Positions 11,263 to 21,403 of a stretch of 64,000 bases of DNA are shown here, piece by piece. Every line of letters starts with the position of its first letter. Position 1 is the first letter of the stretch. The DNA is from Platanthera guangdongensis (lineage: Eukaryota; Streptophyta; Magnoliopsida; Asparagales; Orchidaceae): NCBI GenBank assembly GCA_039583875.1, contig CM077158.1:127491221-127555220 (forward strand). Direction: 5' to 3'. The notes under the pieces were generated by a model. That model was given only the letters and a program-made list of their open reading frames with translations, made no database searches and was not told the origin of the DNA. The translations under genes were made by a program, and so were the position numbers.

Positions 11263-11831
11263 CATATATCTCTGTATTGTATTATTTCTTTATTTCTATT
11301 AAGTTCCGTTCGTTTCGCAGGAATTGAGATGAGGAATTGGAATTGACGTCAATTCCAATTCTCATAGAAATTGGAATTGAAGTCAATTCTAACTCTGTCG
11401 TTCGGCTAAATGCAGGAATTCTGTCATGGGAATTGGAATTAGTAATTCCACTGTTCGGCTTCATATAAGAATTTTCTGTCCAAACATGCATTTTTTGCCC
11501 CGGAGCACATTTTTTGCCTGGGCGCATATTTTTTGCATGGGAGCGCAATTTCATCCGGGCGCGCAATTCTGTCGTTCGGCTAAAATGTGGGTCGCTGCAA
11601 AAAATTCATGTCCGCTGGCCGAAAAATGCGCACCCGGGCAAAAATGTGTGCGCAGGCGAAAAATTCGGGACCGAGCGAAAAATTCGCGCCCGAACAAAAA
11701 AATCAAGCACAACCATGAAATACGCGGTCGGGCGAAAAATTCGTGTCCGTGGAAAAATTGCGCGCCCAGGTTAATATTGCGAGCACGGACGAAAATGCGA
11801 TCTCGGACGAAAAATGCGTGCACCAAGATTT
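11263..11831. repeat. Unclassified degenerate repeats between A1 and T1
   Basis: The left part (11290-11460) is rich in GGAATTGGAATT and inverted copies around GACGTCAATTCC, resembling a MITE with GTTCGTTTCGCAGG at its end next to TTA. The right part (11480-11825) consists of irregular units of about 25-35 bases with the core GCGAAAAATTCGNGNCCG, with TGTCGTTCGGCTAAA occurring twice. Small ORFs here come from the repeat and are not genes. The 3' LTR of A1 and the 3' end of T1 integrase would be expected around here but are absent. Confidence 0.5.
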
Positions 11832-12910
11832 CAAAAGGCCCAACATACCTCAGACTAAGCTTCTTTAAGCGTTGAATCCTTGATACGCCTTTAAACGGTT
11901 TTATCTTGAGGTACACCCAATCACCCACCGCAAACTGCACATTTTGGTGCTTGGCATTAAAGTACTTGGCCTGCCTATCTTGAGCGATCAATAGTCGTTC
12001 CCGTATCAACCATATCATTGAAGTAGCATCTTCAACGTCCCTTCACTTATACAGCTTCGATTCTCCCATTTCTACCCAAGACAATGGTGTACTACACCTC
12101 CTTCTGTACAGAGCCTCAAAAAGCACCATCTGAATGTTGGCTTGGTAGTTGTTATTATAAGCGAACTCAATCATGTAAAGATGGCCTTCCCACCTTTTCC
12201 CAAAATCCAACGCACACATATGAAGCATGTCTTCCATTGTCCTGTTCACCCTTTCAGTTTACCCATCTGTTTGTGGTTGAAAAGCCGTACTGAAATGCAA
12301 CTTGGTGCCAAATAATTGATGAATGAGCCTCCAGTCATTAGACATGAACCGACCATCTCGGTCACTTATTATGCTCTAGGGCACGTCGTGTAATCGGACT
12401 ATGCTATCCACATAAAGCTTCGCCAGCTTCTCCACTGAATCATCCTTCCTATTGGGTATAAAATGTGACACCTTTGTTAAACGATCAACGACCACCTAAA
12501 TGGCATCGTTCCCCTTGTGCGAACTCGGCAAACCATGCACGAAATCCATGGAGATGTCGTGAAATTTCCACTCCGGTATGGGCAAAAACTTCAGGAATCC
12601 GCCAGGTTTCTGGCATTTATCCTTCACCAATGCACAGGTTTGACATTTTGTAACATACCACGTTATGTCTTTCTTCAGATCCGGCCACCAAAATGATTTC
12701 TTCATGTCCATGAACATCTTGGTGCTCCCGGGGCGAATCGAGTACTTTATAAAGTGTGATTCGTACAGCAATTCCTCTAGTAACTTCCCCACATTCAGAA
12801 CGCACAATCGACTACCTTTCCACAAAAGTCCAACATCGATAGAGAAGTGGTCGTTAGACCCATCAATGGCTTCCTCCCAGTTATGTTTCAAGCTCACGTC
12901 CAACTCCAAA
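11832..12910 (-). pseudogene. pol: Element T1: integrase (degenerate, 3'-truncated)
   Basis: The minus strand encodes a Ty3/gypsy integrase. The zinc-finger region ends in CQTCALVKD near 12630, and the catalytic regions include Asp in ISMDFVHGLP near 12550, Asp in IISDRDGRF near 12360 and Glu in TERVNRTMEDM near 12250. The C-terminal part breaks off inside the GPF motif at 11832, where unclassified repeats begin, so any chromodomain is lost. In-frame stops occur near 12498, 12385 and 12262. The family is clear from motif order, but chromovirus membership is inferred from gag, PBS and resemblance to T2. Confidence 0.8.
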
Positions 12911-14243
12911 GCCTATCGAATCCTGTCCGTGAGGTCGTACTGAACCTTCATCCAACTCAAACATGCGTTTGTACTAGATCCCTTGTCAACACAAGCGATC
13001 TCCAAGTCCTCCAAGTCCTGAATAAGCTGCTCGTCGTGCATCTGCAACCAGTTGGCCCGAGCAGCAGTCCTACGATGTAGAGCATATGCCACGATGTTCC
13101 CCTTCCCAGAAATATAATGAATCTTATAGGTGTAGTCCCCAAGGAACTCCAACCACCTACATTGACGGAATATCAGGTCCTTCTAATATAACAGATACTT
13201 CAGGCTATTGTGAACTGAATATATATCGACCTTTAACCCATACAGATAATGCCTCCAAAGCTTGAGAGCGAATACCACGGCCGCCAACTCCAAATCATGG
13301 ACCATGTAGTTCCTCTCATGAACCTTTAACTGACATGATCCATGGGCTATAACCGACCCATGCTGATGCAGGACACAACCTAATCCACTCCTAGAGGCAT
13401 CACAATATACCACAAAGCCTTCAGAACCATAAGGCGAACGTAAGATAGGTGTCGTGATCAAACTACACTTTAGTTCTTCGAAAGCTTATGCGCACTCCGG
13501 CAACCAAACAAACTTTTGATCCTTCCTTGTCAGAGTAGTGAGGGGCAATGCTATCCGCGAGAAGTTCTACATGAAGCGCCTGTAATACCAGCAAGCCCAA
13601 GAAAACTCCGGACTTCCGCCACCGTAGACAACATAGGCCACTCCCGTATTGCAACTATCTTTGTTGGATCTTCCACAATACCCACTACACTAACTATATG
13701 ATCAAGGAACGCTACCGGGGTCAACCAAAATTCACATTTGGAGAACTTGGCATACAGTTGGTTCTTCCTCAATGTCTCCAATACCATATGCAGATGCTTG
13801 AAATGATCATCCTCGTATTGCGAGTAAACCAGTATATCATCGATAAAGACTATCACGAACTGGTCCAAGTATTCTCTGAACGTTCTGTTAATCAAATCCA
13901 TAAAGACAGATGGAGCATTCATCAGCCCAAACGGCATGACGGTGAACTCATAATGCCCATAACGTGTTCTGAAAGCCGTCTTGGGAATGTCACTTTCTCT
14001 TACCTGCAGCTGATAGTTTCCGGATTTCAGATTCAACATCGAGTACACATTTGACCTGACCAGCTGATTGAACAGATCATCAATCCTTGGGATCAGATAC
14101 TTATTCTTCTATGCTAGCTTATTCAACTCCCGGTAATAAATACAGAGTCGTAAGCTTCTGTCCTTCTTCTTAACAAAGATCACCGGTGCGCTCCAAGGCG
14201 ACGAACTTGGATGCACATAACCTTGATCCAACAACTCTTGAAG
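12911..14243 (-). pseudogene. pol: Element T1: reverse transcriptase and RNase H (degenerate)
   Basis: Minus-strand RT landmarks are [11 protein letters not shown] near 14140, [15 protein letters not shown] near 13930 and catalytic FIDD near 13845. RNase H shows CDAS near 13405 and [10 protein letters not shown] near 13250; the usual TDH is changed to SVH. The connection segment FLGLAG is at about 13600. Frames switch between 13551-14048 and 13183-13461, and stops stand near 14244, 14112, 13485 and 13180. The copy is old: many conserved residues have been replaced. Confidence 0.85.
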
Positions 14244-14944
14244 CTATACTTTCAGTTCCGTTATCTCCTTAGGCACTAACCGATATGGAGAGCGTGACAC
14301 ATGTTTGACAATTGGCACTAACTCAATGGTAAAGTCAATCTCTCGCTGAGGTGGATCTCCAGGGAGATCTTCAGGGAATATGTCAGGAAACTCAGATACA
14401 ATTGGTATGTTGTCCAGACCAGGCTTGGGCTTCAAAGCCTCCACTAACACAAAAAACAGCTCTGCACCCCTACGAACCGCCTTAACCACCTGAAGAGCAG
14501 GCATCAAAGTCATGCTCGACCCCTTCATGCCTGAGAACGTCGTCTCACGATCTGTATCTAGTCCCAATTTGACCACCTTATGGTTACAATCAATGTGTGC
14601 ATGCTACTCCGATAGCCAGTCCATACGAAAGATCATGTCGAACCCCACTATCGGCAGTAGCGACGCTTTCAATTCAAACTCTTGACTCCCAACCCGTATC
14701 TTCACGCAAAAAACTTTATCCGCTCGCATAGAACACTCGTTAGGCAACAGCACATCCAATTTGCCCTTGTCATCGAAGAAGTTACTCCGATGTGCGATAC
14801 AAATTCTTCGGACACAAAGGAATACGAAGCTCCAGTGTTTAACAGTGCTCTCGTCGGACAATCAAAAATCAAAACGAAGCCTAGCACAAGCAGTCATATG
14901 CTAACACGCATTAGGCAACAAGTATATAAAGCTAAACTGCTATT
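14244..14944 (-). pseudogene. pol: Element T1: protease and protease-RT linker (degenerate)
   Basis: The protease is split between two frames, 14702-14887 and 14604-14861. The active-site region reads ALLNTGAS, so the catalytic Asp of the usual DTGA is Asn, and the C-terminal FDMIFRMDWLSE matches the protease end of T2 (FDVILGMDWLSK). The linker (14244-14576) contains VSEFPDIFPEDLPGDPP, the conserved junction leading to RT. A stop near 14604 separates the protease from the linker. Confidence 0.75.
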
Positions 14945-15336
14945 AATTAAACCATACTTGTCACCACGACAGCCTGCTTTATGGCCTCCTGAAGGCTAAG
15001 GTTGTACACTCTAGGCTGTTCTGGAGCAAAGTAGGATGCAGTTGACTCCACCGCCTTTCCCTTCTCCTCATAAGTTACTCCATGACTCTTCTCGGACTTT
15101 GGACGTCTGTTCCAACAATCTCTGGCAAAATGTCCCGGCTTTCCAAAGTTATAACAAGCGCCTTGAGCTCGGCCTGTAGTTTCCCTAGACAAACCCAAAG
15201 AAGGGGCTGGACCCGTAGTCCTAGCCTTCTTATTCCACCTACGGAACTCGGACTTTGAGTTCGGCACTTTGAACTGCGACTTCTTCGCACTCGAGTCCTT
15301 CTTCCCTTGTACTCTCTTCAGATCTTTTTCTAATGA
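14945..15336 (-). pseudogene. gag: Element T1: gag C-terminal half with zinc knuckle
   Basis: The minus-strand reading frame carries a single nucleocapsid zinc knuckle, CYNFGKPGHFARDC, in which the second Cys is Phe. It is flanked by basic, Ser-rich sequence. The frame opens exactly at the left edge of element E; the N-terminal half of the same gag resumes at 29817 on the other side. The two halves meet at the duplicated TCAGG, showing that E split this gene. Confidence 0.8.
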
Positions 15337-15341
15337 TCAGG
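15337..15341. repeat. Element E: left target-site duplication (TCAGG)
   Basis: TCAGG stands next to the LTR start TGATTG and is repeated exactly at 29812-29816 after the right LTR end TTCATCA. A 5-bp duplication is standard for LTR elements, so E is one complete insertion. Confidence 0.9.
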
Positions 15342-15601
15342 TGATTGAATATTTGCATCAAGTCACCGGCAACAGCGCCAAAAACCTGATTGGTAAATTT
15401 GCATCAAGTCCCCGACAACGGTGCCAAAAACTTGATTGATAGTTTCGCATCAAGTCCCCAGCAACGGCTCCAATAACTTGATTGAATATTTGCATCAAGT
15501 CACCGACAACGGCGCCAAAAACTTGATTGGTAAATTTGCATAAATTCCCCGGCAACGGCGCCAAAAACTTGATTGATATTTTTGCGTCAGGTCTGAAAAC
15601 T
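15342..15601 (-). repeat. Element E, 3' LTR: array of PBS-mimic units
   Basis: Five and a half units of about 45 bases each contain a copy of TGGCGCCGTTGCCGGGGACTT (minus strand) with small changes, plus a variable TGATTGAATATT, TGATTGGTAAATT or TGATTGATATTTT junction. The three junction types occur in the order A-B-C-A-B-C', a higher-order repeat of about 136 bases. The same order is kept in the other LTR at 26872-27131, so the array belongs to the LTR. Confidence 0.85.
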
Positions 15602-16584
15602 TGATGCGGTTAAAACTCCAAAAATTGGTGAGGATTCTCGTGGTGCCCCAGGCAGTTTACTTAAGAAAGGTGGGTGATTTGGTTTTATTTAGAAAACGGG
15701 GCACGCAGATTTATTAGTTTGGATATAAAACAGTTTAGATCGAGTTTTAATGAAGGGAGGCAAGTGCACCTATCGTGTGTAGTACAGGATATTCCAGTGT
15801 GGAATATCGAGGTCGTATTGTTCTCGGGGTTGGGTTGATTATTTCTACTCTTCCCTGGAGGGGACTATTATTTTAACGATAATTACTTGTCGAGTATTTT
15901 ATATATAATAAAAAATGACAGAAAGCAGAAAAGAGAAAGCAATAAAGGTGGAGCCAATGAAAAACTTAACCCAACGGCATCGAATCAAAATTGAACTAAA
16001 ATAAACTTTTAATAAAAAGAGATCCTAAGTTTCAAATTAATTAATGCGGAGACTTGGCCGTGGAGGTTCCACTAAAATGAGCTCACTTATCTCTAGGACT
16101 ATCGCTCACCTGAACGCTAAGACTATTCGACCGAACGTTAGTCCGACGAAGGACTCCTCTGAATGCCCGCATTACGCTAAGAACCATGCTATTGGGTGGG
16201 GAACCCAATTCGGTAGAGTTTGCGCACCTCCTCTCTCGAGGGTTAGTGCAGAACTCTCTTTACCAAGGGGTGATCGGTCCATACGCATAGCCTCTCGGCT
16301 AACTAGCATATGGAGTACGGAAATAGAGCTCACACATCAATATGTGGTTCTACGTGTCGTAAACCCTAGGCAAACCTTAAGTAATTTTAATTAATTCGGA
16401 AATAAGGTCCTTTAATTGTTTAAAGCTATTTTTTGTCCTAATGCTCTTCGATACTGAGGGCTAAGAACGGTTAGCCACTCATCGGAATGGGGACGGCAGG
16501 CGGTGAAAGCAATAAAGAAAGCAGTAAATGAAAGCAGGAAAAGAAAGCAGTAAAGGAAAGTAGTAAATAAAGCAGTAAATTGCA

Positions 16585-16695
16585 AGTCCTACCCAAACGA
16601 GTAGGACTGAAATGAAAGCAGTAAAGTGCGAGTCCCGACGCAAATGCGTGGGCGGGACAAATGAAAGCGAGTCCTACTCAAACGAGTAGGAGGAA
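16585..16695. repeat. Element E, 3' LTR: cluster of short hairpins
   Basis: Inverted repeats with arms such as TCCTACTC and GAGTAGGA around a 4-base loop occur twice, with a third, GC-rich version (GTCCCG ... CGGGAC) between them. Related hairpins are in the right LTR at about 28110-28225 and in B at 39854-40171. They lie downstream of the TATA box and so would be in the RNA. Confidence 0.75.
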
Positions 16696-17534
16696 ATAAA
16701 TGCAACGCACGCACACACTCGACAGAAATTAAAACTCACTTTACATAAATGAAAACGCACACACACTGTAGAAAGGTAAAACACACGCACACACTCGACA
16801 TGAAAGTAAACCTCAGGCAGACACACTCTACTGAATGAAATAAAAACAATGCGTCATTTAACCCTTAATGAGTAGGCGGAAATAAATGCACACACTTACA
16901 TAAATGTGAAAAACTAAGTTATCTAAAAATTAAAACGAATACATTTCTACCGCTAGAATGCGGTAGAAATGAATAAAAGGAGGACAGAAAAATTAAAGGT
17001 GCAAAAGTTTAAAATGAAAATAAAATGCTCGAAAAATTAAAATAACGATATTATCATTCCTATAACTCCGTAAAAGTTGTTAAAAAGTGAAAATAAAATG
17101 AAAAAGAACAAAAAAGTTTTACATCCTAAAAAAGAAAATTTAAGTTAATGAAAAAAAAACACTTTCAAAACGTTTTTACTAATCTATAGGAATGAAATAA
17201 AAGCTATAAAAACTAATTCTAAACAAAACTAAGTAGAAAAAATAACGAAAACATAAAACTAAAAAGCTAAACTCATACACACACACCCATTTTAAAAGGA
17301 CAAAAACTAAGTTACATAAGATTGCATAAGAGAAGGAACATAGATGAAGTCCAAATCCATAGAAAGGGAGAAAAACTATAAATTTCATTAATCTAAAAAA
17401 AGGAGATTACAAAGCTAAAACCAAAAAGGAGAAGAGGAGAAAATCCCTTATATAGGCCTTGGAATCATCTAAGCAGCATTTCCCTATACAAAATGGTTCA
17501 AAAAACTGGAACAGGATTACAAGACGAAGCTGGC

Positions 17535-17542
17535 TATTTATA
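17535..17542 (-). promoter_or_regulatory. Element E, 3' LTR: TATA box
   Basis: TATAAATA on the minus strand directly follows the U3 word array. The same motif is at 29069-29076 in the right LTR. A second TATATAAGG lies about 85 bases further downstream. Confidence 0.55.
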
Positions 17543-17559
17543 GAAAAAAAAATTCATAG

Positions 17560-18120
17560 GACACGCCCTCTGACACGGGCGTGTCAAGGGGCGTGTCAGC
17601 ACTATGCATGATTCGATCCGGCGAATTGACGGCAAAGTTGACTTCTTGCTGGACACGTGGCAGTCACATGGCAGTCACGCCCCAGGTCACGGGCGTGCCT
17701 CTAGGGGTGTCGGGGAGGTGGATCTGGGCGGGGGTCTCGTCGAAAAGTCGCCGCGCGGGTCTTGTCTATCAGGTGGAGGAGTACACGCCCTTGTCGCATC
17801 TTGATACGGGCGTGTCGGGTAGTGACGACAAACGTCAAGCAAAAAATGTTGAAAGAAAAACGTCGAGCGGAAATTGTCGAGCGCGGTTACACGGGCGTGT
17901 TAGGTTGGCTGACATGGGCGTGTCAGGTTGGTCGACGAATGTCGAGTGCATTTTTGTCGAGCGGGAGTGACAAGGGCTTGGTCACGACCGTGTCGGGTTG
18001 ACACAGGCATGTGGCCGGGAGTGTCCAACATTTCTTCGCCTTTTGCTAATTTTTGTTGGAATTGAATGTATCATGCCCATGAAACGGGCGTGTCACCGTG
18101 GGACACGGGCGTGTCAGGTC
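17560..18120. repeat. Element E, 3' LTR: U3 array of GACACGGGCGTGTC words
   Basis: More than ten copies of GACACGGGCGTGTC or close variants alternate with TCGACGAATGTCGA / GTCGAGCG words. The array sits upstream of TATAAATA in element orientation and is matched at 29095-29640. Confidence 0.85.
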
Positions 18121-18286
18121 ATTTTTGGGCAGTTTTTTGAAATTTTAAAAAATTAAAATAAGTTAAGTTATAATCAAATTTAACAAAGTATGAACAATTT
18201 ATTAAACGAAATTGACTAAAAGTAAAGAAAATAAACAAAAATGACTTAATAAATGTACATAAAATAGGTATATTTACAATTCATCA

Positions 18287-18651
18287 AATACCCGCATACT
18301 TAAGCTTTTGTTATTCCAGAGCAAAAGTTGGAGATGAACTTATAAGAAATTAAAGAAATCCTAAGTTTAACTACCGCTTGACTTAATTAAAAGTAAGATC
18401 AAAATAAACATCCGAGGTACTAGAGTTAAATCCTAATTTATGAAAATATTATAAATAGAGGAAGAGTTTCAAAAAGACTTCTAGATAAAACAAATAGAAA
18501 GCAAAAATTTATTTTTGTCAGTTTAACTAAGATGGATTGAATTTATATAAAAAACTTTATCTTAAAAGAAGTTAAAGTAAATAATGCAATTCAAAAATTA
18601 TACTCTCAAAAATAATTAAATTAATTCTGCAATCATTGAAATAGGATAAGT
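18287..18651 (-). other. Element E interior, left part: polypurine-tract side, non-coding
   Basis: AT-rich DNA between the left LTR of E and the insertion point of N. On the minus strand it runs into the LTR as CTTAAGTATGCGGGTATT, the expected place for plus-strand priming. No ORF of note is present. Confidence 0.6.
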
Positions 18652-18656
18652 GGTTT

Positions 18657-20228
18657 TTATGTAGGCTCGCTCTTTCGAGCGTTATGGGTGGCCGACGGAA
18701 CTAACACGACGATCTCCGATAACTCTCACGTCACACTCAAACATTTAATTGAGCAACGACACAATTAATATTGTGACTAATTAAAGATTACAGGGGGGGG
18801 TTCGCAAGGCCCCGTAAGATAATACCAAGGCGATATGCCGAGGTCCTCTCAAGCGAATAGAACCCACACGGTTCGATCGAGCGTGTTGTACCAAAAGAGA
18901 AGCCACCGAAAAACAAAAGATTCGGGCAAGGGTGGTTCTCTCCCAACAAAATACAAACGAGGGCCGCCACGCCTCACGAACTTGAACGAAAGAGATAAAC
19001 ACGACAATAACTAAAAGAAATTAGCCATGAAAATTCAAGCATTACACAAGCCACGCAATTTGCCAATGCCACAAGATCTATCTAAAGAAGAGAAACACAT
19101 AAAGGTGGAAATGTTCGTTACCCAACCGGATTTGATGAATCTGGTTCACTCTACTAGAATTGTTCTTCAACGGCTCCGCCAGAGATACGCCGGAGGGAGA
19201 GAAATTCGTCTCCTTCTTCGTATCACGCTATATTTGGAAAGTCCTGGCGAAATCTTCTGAATATGGAAATAATTTTTTCCAATAAGGTAGGAGAGAGAAA
19301 GGTGGCAGGATATCGAAAATAATTAAGGAATGATATAATTTCAAATATGGTAGGTAGAGAATTTAAGGACGGGGATATATTTCGAATATGGTAAATAAGG
19401 GATGAATATGGTAGAGGATCTTTAAGGTTTTTAGGAAGGGGAATAGGGTGGGGGGTCGGATTTGGTGAGGAGGAGGAGGAGGCCTTGGGTGAGAGGTGGG
19501 GTGGCCGGATTTGTGAAGGGTGGTGGTGGTGGGACTCGGGGTAAGGAGTTTTGGTGGTAGCCGGACTTGTGACAGTGGAGGTGATGACTTGGAGGTTGGG
19601 GAAAAGAGATGGCTCGGGTAGTAAGGAGGCAAGGTAGAGATGAGGAAGGAGGGGAAGGGTGGTCGGCGGCCAAGAGAGAAGAGGAATAGAGGGGGCCGAA
19701 ATTTGCCTTGGAGAAGGAGGAGGATTTCAATCTTGAAATTGGTTTTCTTTTCATTCATTAACTAGGAAAAAACAAAGGAGTACATGCCTTTATATAGGCT
19801 TTACAAGCAAGGGAAAAGGGTTACATGCAGCCCAACATGAAAATAAAATAAAACACAACCATACACCATGGTTTTATAACATAACCATGTTACAAATAAT
19901 ACATGAAATTAAACATGAAATGAAAATGATAATTTTGAAATAAAATAACTAATAAAATATATTATTACTCAATTATTATTTATTAATATATATTATTAAT
20001 AAATAATAATTGGGCTTGCGCTCTGGACGGCTATTGTGGCGAAGCTAATAATTGGGCTTGCGCTCCGGACGGCTATTGTGGCGACGCTTCCAAGGGTCAT
20101 CCGTAAGCATGTTGTCTTCGTCATCAAAGTGTTGCGGGCCGGCATCTCCATTCAAATCTACAGGGTCCCCATCATCGTCAGAGGGAGGACGCTACTTGGC
20201 CACATGTCGTGGGAAGTCAGCTCCATCA
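18657..20228 (-). repeat. Element N: 3' LTR (left)
   Basis: On the plus strand it runs from TTATGTAGGCTC to GGCTCCATCA. It matches the right copy nearly base for base. The minus strand has TATATAAA (19789-19796), and upstream of it a GC-rich unit of about 38 bases (GGGCTTGCGCTCCGGACGG core) is present twice (20008-20088). A C-rich stretch at 19430-19700 makes false Pro/Ser-rich ORFs on the minus strand. Confidence 0.85.
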
Positions 20229-21403
20229 ATCCTCCCCCTCTTAAAAATACTCATCACTGATGAGTATACCTGTGTGTACTCGCCTGGAAGGTCATCGGCG
20301 GGGAAGAAGAACCTGCATGGCAAAAGGTGGTCTTGGAGGGACCTCAAATACGCGTTATCCAAAGAAGGAAAAAGAATTTCAACAACATCCACCAACATAC
20401 CTCCGATGGAGACAGAGAAGGAGAACGATCCTAGGAAACTGTCACCACCCAACCAAATAGAAAGCATAGTGGAAAATATATACAGGGAGGTAGACATTTC
20501 AAGTGGCATAAAAGCATAAAGCGTAAAGTATGTAACGATGAAAATAGGAGATATGCCCCAATCAGTAGAAACTTTTAAATGAAATGTCATGTCACCAAAC
20601 TTCCGTAAAATTCGTAAAGAATAGAGTAGCCGATTCATTATTATTTCTAATGTGCCCGGGAGCATCCGTTCAGGGGTGAGACAATCCAAAACCAAATCAA
20701 TCACATAATAGTGGGAGACTTTCTGATACAAACTCGCAAGTAAATTAAAGGACGCATTTTGATGTATTAAAAGGATAAGAATGCGCCTAATTAACTTAAA
20801 ACCATGTGGGGTGAACCCATGTGCAACATGACTAGAATTAATAGTAGAAAATAACGGAACTATGTCAGGTGGCACGGGTTCTTTAAATTCAAAAAGTATT
20901 TCAGTGGAGCCTAACGTTTTCGTTTTAAATTTGGAATTAAATTTTGATTTAAAAATTTCGTAATGAAAAGCCAGCAGAAAACGCTCGTCACCAACTACAT
21001 TTACCCACATCCATCGTAGTAAGCCTAATGGGGAGGCGGTAATAATAAACTTCTCCAAATATAAAGGGCTAGTAATGACTAGCTCGTGTCCTAACAAATC
21101 ATCTACTCGAGTTAAATGAACCGGAGGGAGAGTCGGCATGGGTGTTTCTGTAGGGGAAGTTAAGTTACACTCAACGTCAAAACACGGATTACTCGTCCTA
21201 GAACAAGCCTTCGGATGCAGGCCGTTAAAATCGTAGGAAAAATTAAACAGTGGATTCGTTCTCACCGAAAATCCAGCCGACATGTCTTCCAATTCATTAG
21301 ATATATCATTTAATTCAGAATCAGTGGTCATATCATAGGTTGGCAAAATCATACCTGACAAAATTTCTAAACTAACACGGGCCCCAGGCAAAGGAGCTAT
21401 CAA
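20192..21403 (-). CDS. Element N: ORF2, unknown protein (403 codons)
   Basis: I do not recognise this protein. It has no RT, RNase H, integrase or protease motif. The N-terminal part is acidic and Ser/Thr-rich; the middle has hydrophobic, aromatic-rich stretches (for example HYYVIDLVLDCLTPERM and FIVTYFTLYAFMPLEM), and the C-terminus is short and basic (IFKRGRIDG). It overlaps ORF1 by 32 bases in another frame, so a frameshift, a separate start or an old indel are all possible. The frame runs across the polypurine tract and ends 37 bases inside the LTR. Its openness over 1.2 kb in a decayed neighbourhood supports real coding. Confidence 0.55.
   Translation of the reverse strand: MIAPLPGARVSLEILSGMILPTYDMTTDSELNDISNELEDMSAGFSVRTNPLFNFSYDFNGLHPKACSRTSNPCFDVECNLTSPTETPMPTLPPVHLTRVDDLLGHELVITSPLYLEKFIITASPLGLLRWMWVNVVGDERFLLAFHYEIFKSKFNSKFKTKTLGSTEILFEFKEPVPPDIVPLFSTINSSHVAHGFTPHGFKLIRRILILLIHQNASFNLLASLYQKVSHYYVIDLVLDCLTPERMLPGTLEIIMNRLLYSLRILRKFGDMTFHLKVSTDWGISPIFIVTYFTLYAFMPLEMSTSLYIFSTMLSIWLGGDSFLGSFSFSVSIGGMLVDVVEILFPSLDNAYLRSLQDHLLPCRFFFPADDLPGEYTQVYSSVMSIFKRGRIDGADFPRHVAK
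20229..20245 (-). other. Element N: polypurine tract
   Basis: The minus strand reads TTTTTAAGAGGGGGAGGAT directly before the LTR start TGATGGAGC. This is the plus-strand primer site, and it also encodes KRGRI of ORF2. Confidence 0.8.

Larger units (their letters stand above)
15342..18286 (-). repeat. Element E: 3' LTR (left)
   Basis: This LTR matches 26872-29811 over its whole length with scattered substitutions and small indels. On the plus strand it begins TGATTGAATATT and ends AATTCATCA. In element orientation it holds the U3 word array (17560-18120), TATAAATA (17535-17542), a hairpin cluster (16585-16695), long A-rich stretches, and the PBS-mimic array at its 3' end. No protein is encoded; ORFs such as 17581-17970 come from the repeat words. 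Confidence 0.9.

Noticed and set aside
15342..15601. CRISPR-like array of regularly spaced repeats
   Set aside because: Units of about 45 bases look regular, but the repeat is the tRNA primer-binding site with LTR-end junctions, in a plant retrotransposon, with no unique spacers.
17581..18001. Overlapping ORFs of 60-129 codons over CACGGGCGTGTC repeats (also at 1866-2154, 9431-9739, 29040-29524, 38322-38765)
   Set aside because: The same stretch is open in several frames and on both strands because the repeat words lack stops; the peptides are repeats of words such as TPVS, ARVR and RHGR. They lie in U3 regions, not genes.
19363..19758. Pro/Ser-rich ORFs of 107-178 codons on the minus strand (also 23638-24174)
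   Set aside because: They fall inside the N LTRs downstream of the TATA box, in a C-rich low-complexity stretch. Two frames are open at once and no domain is visible.
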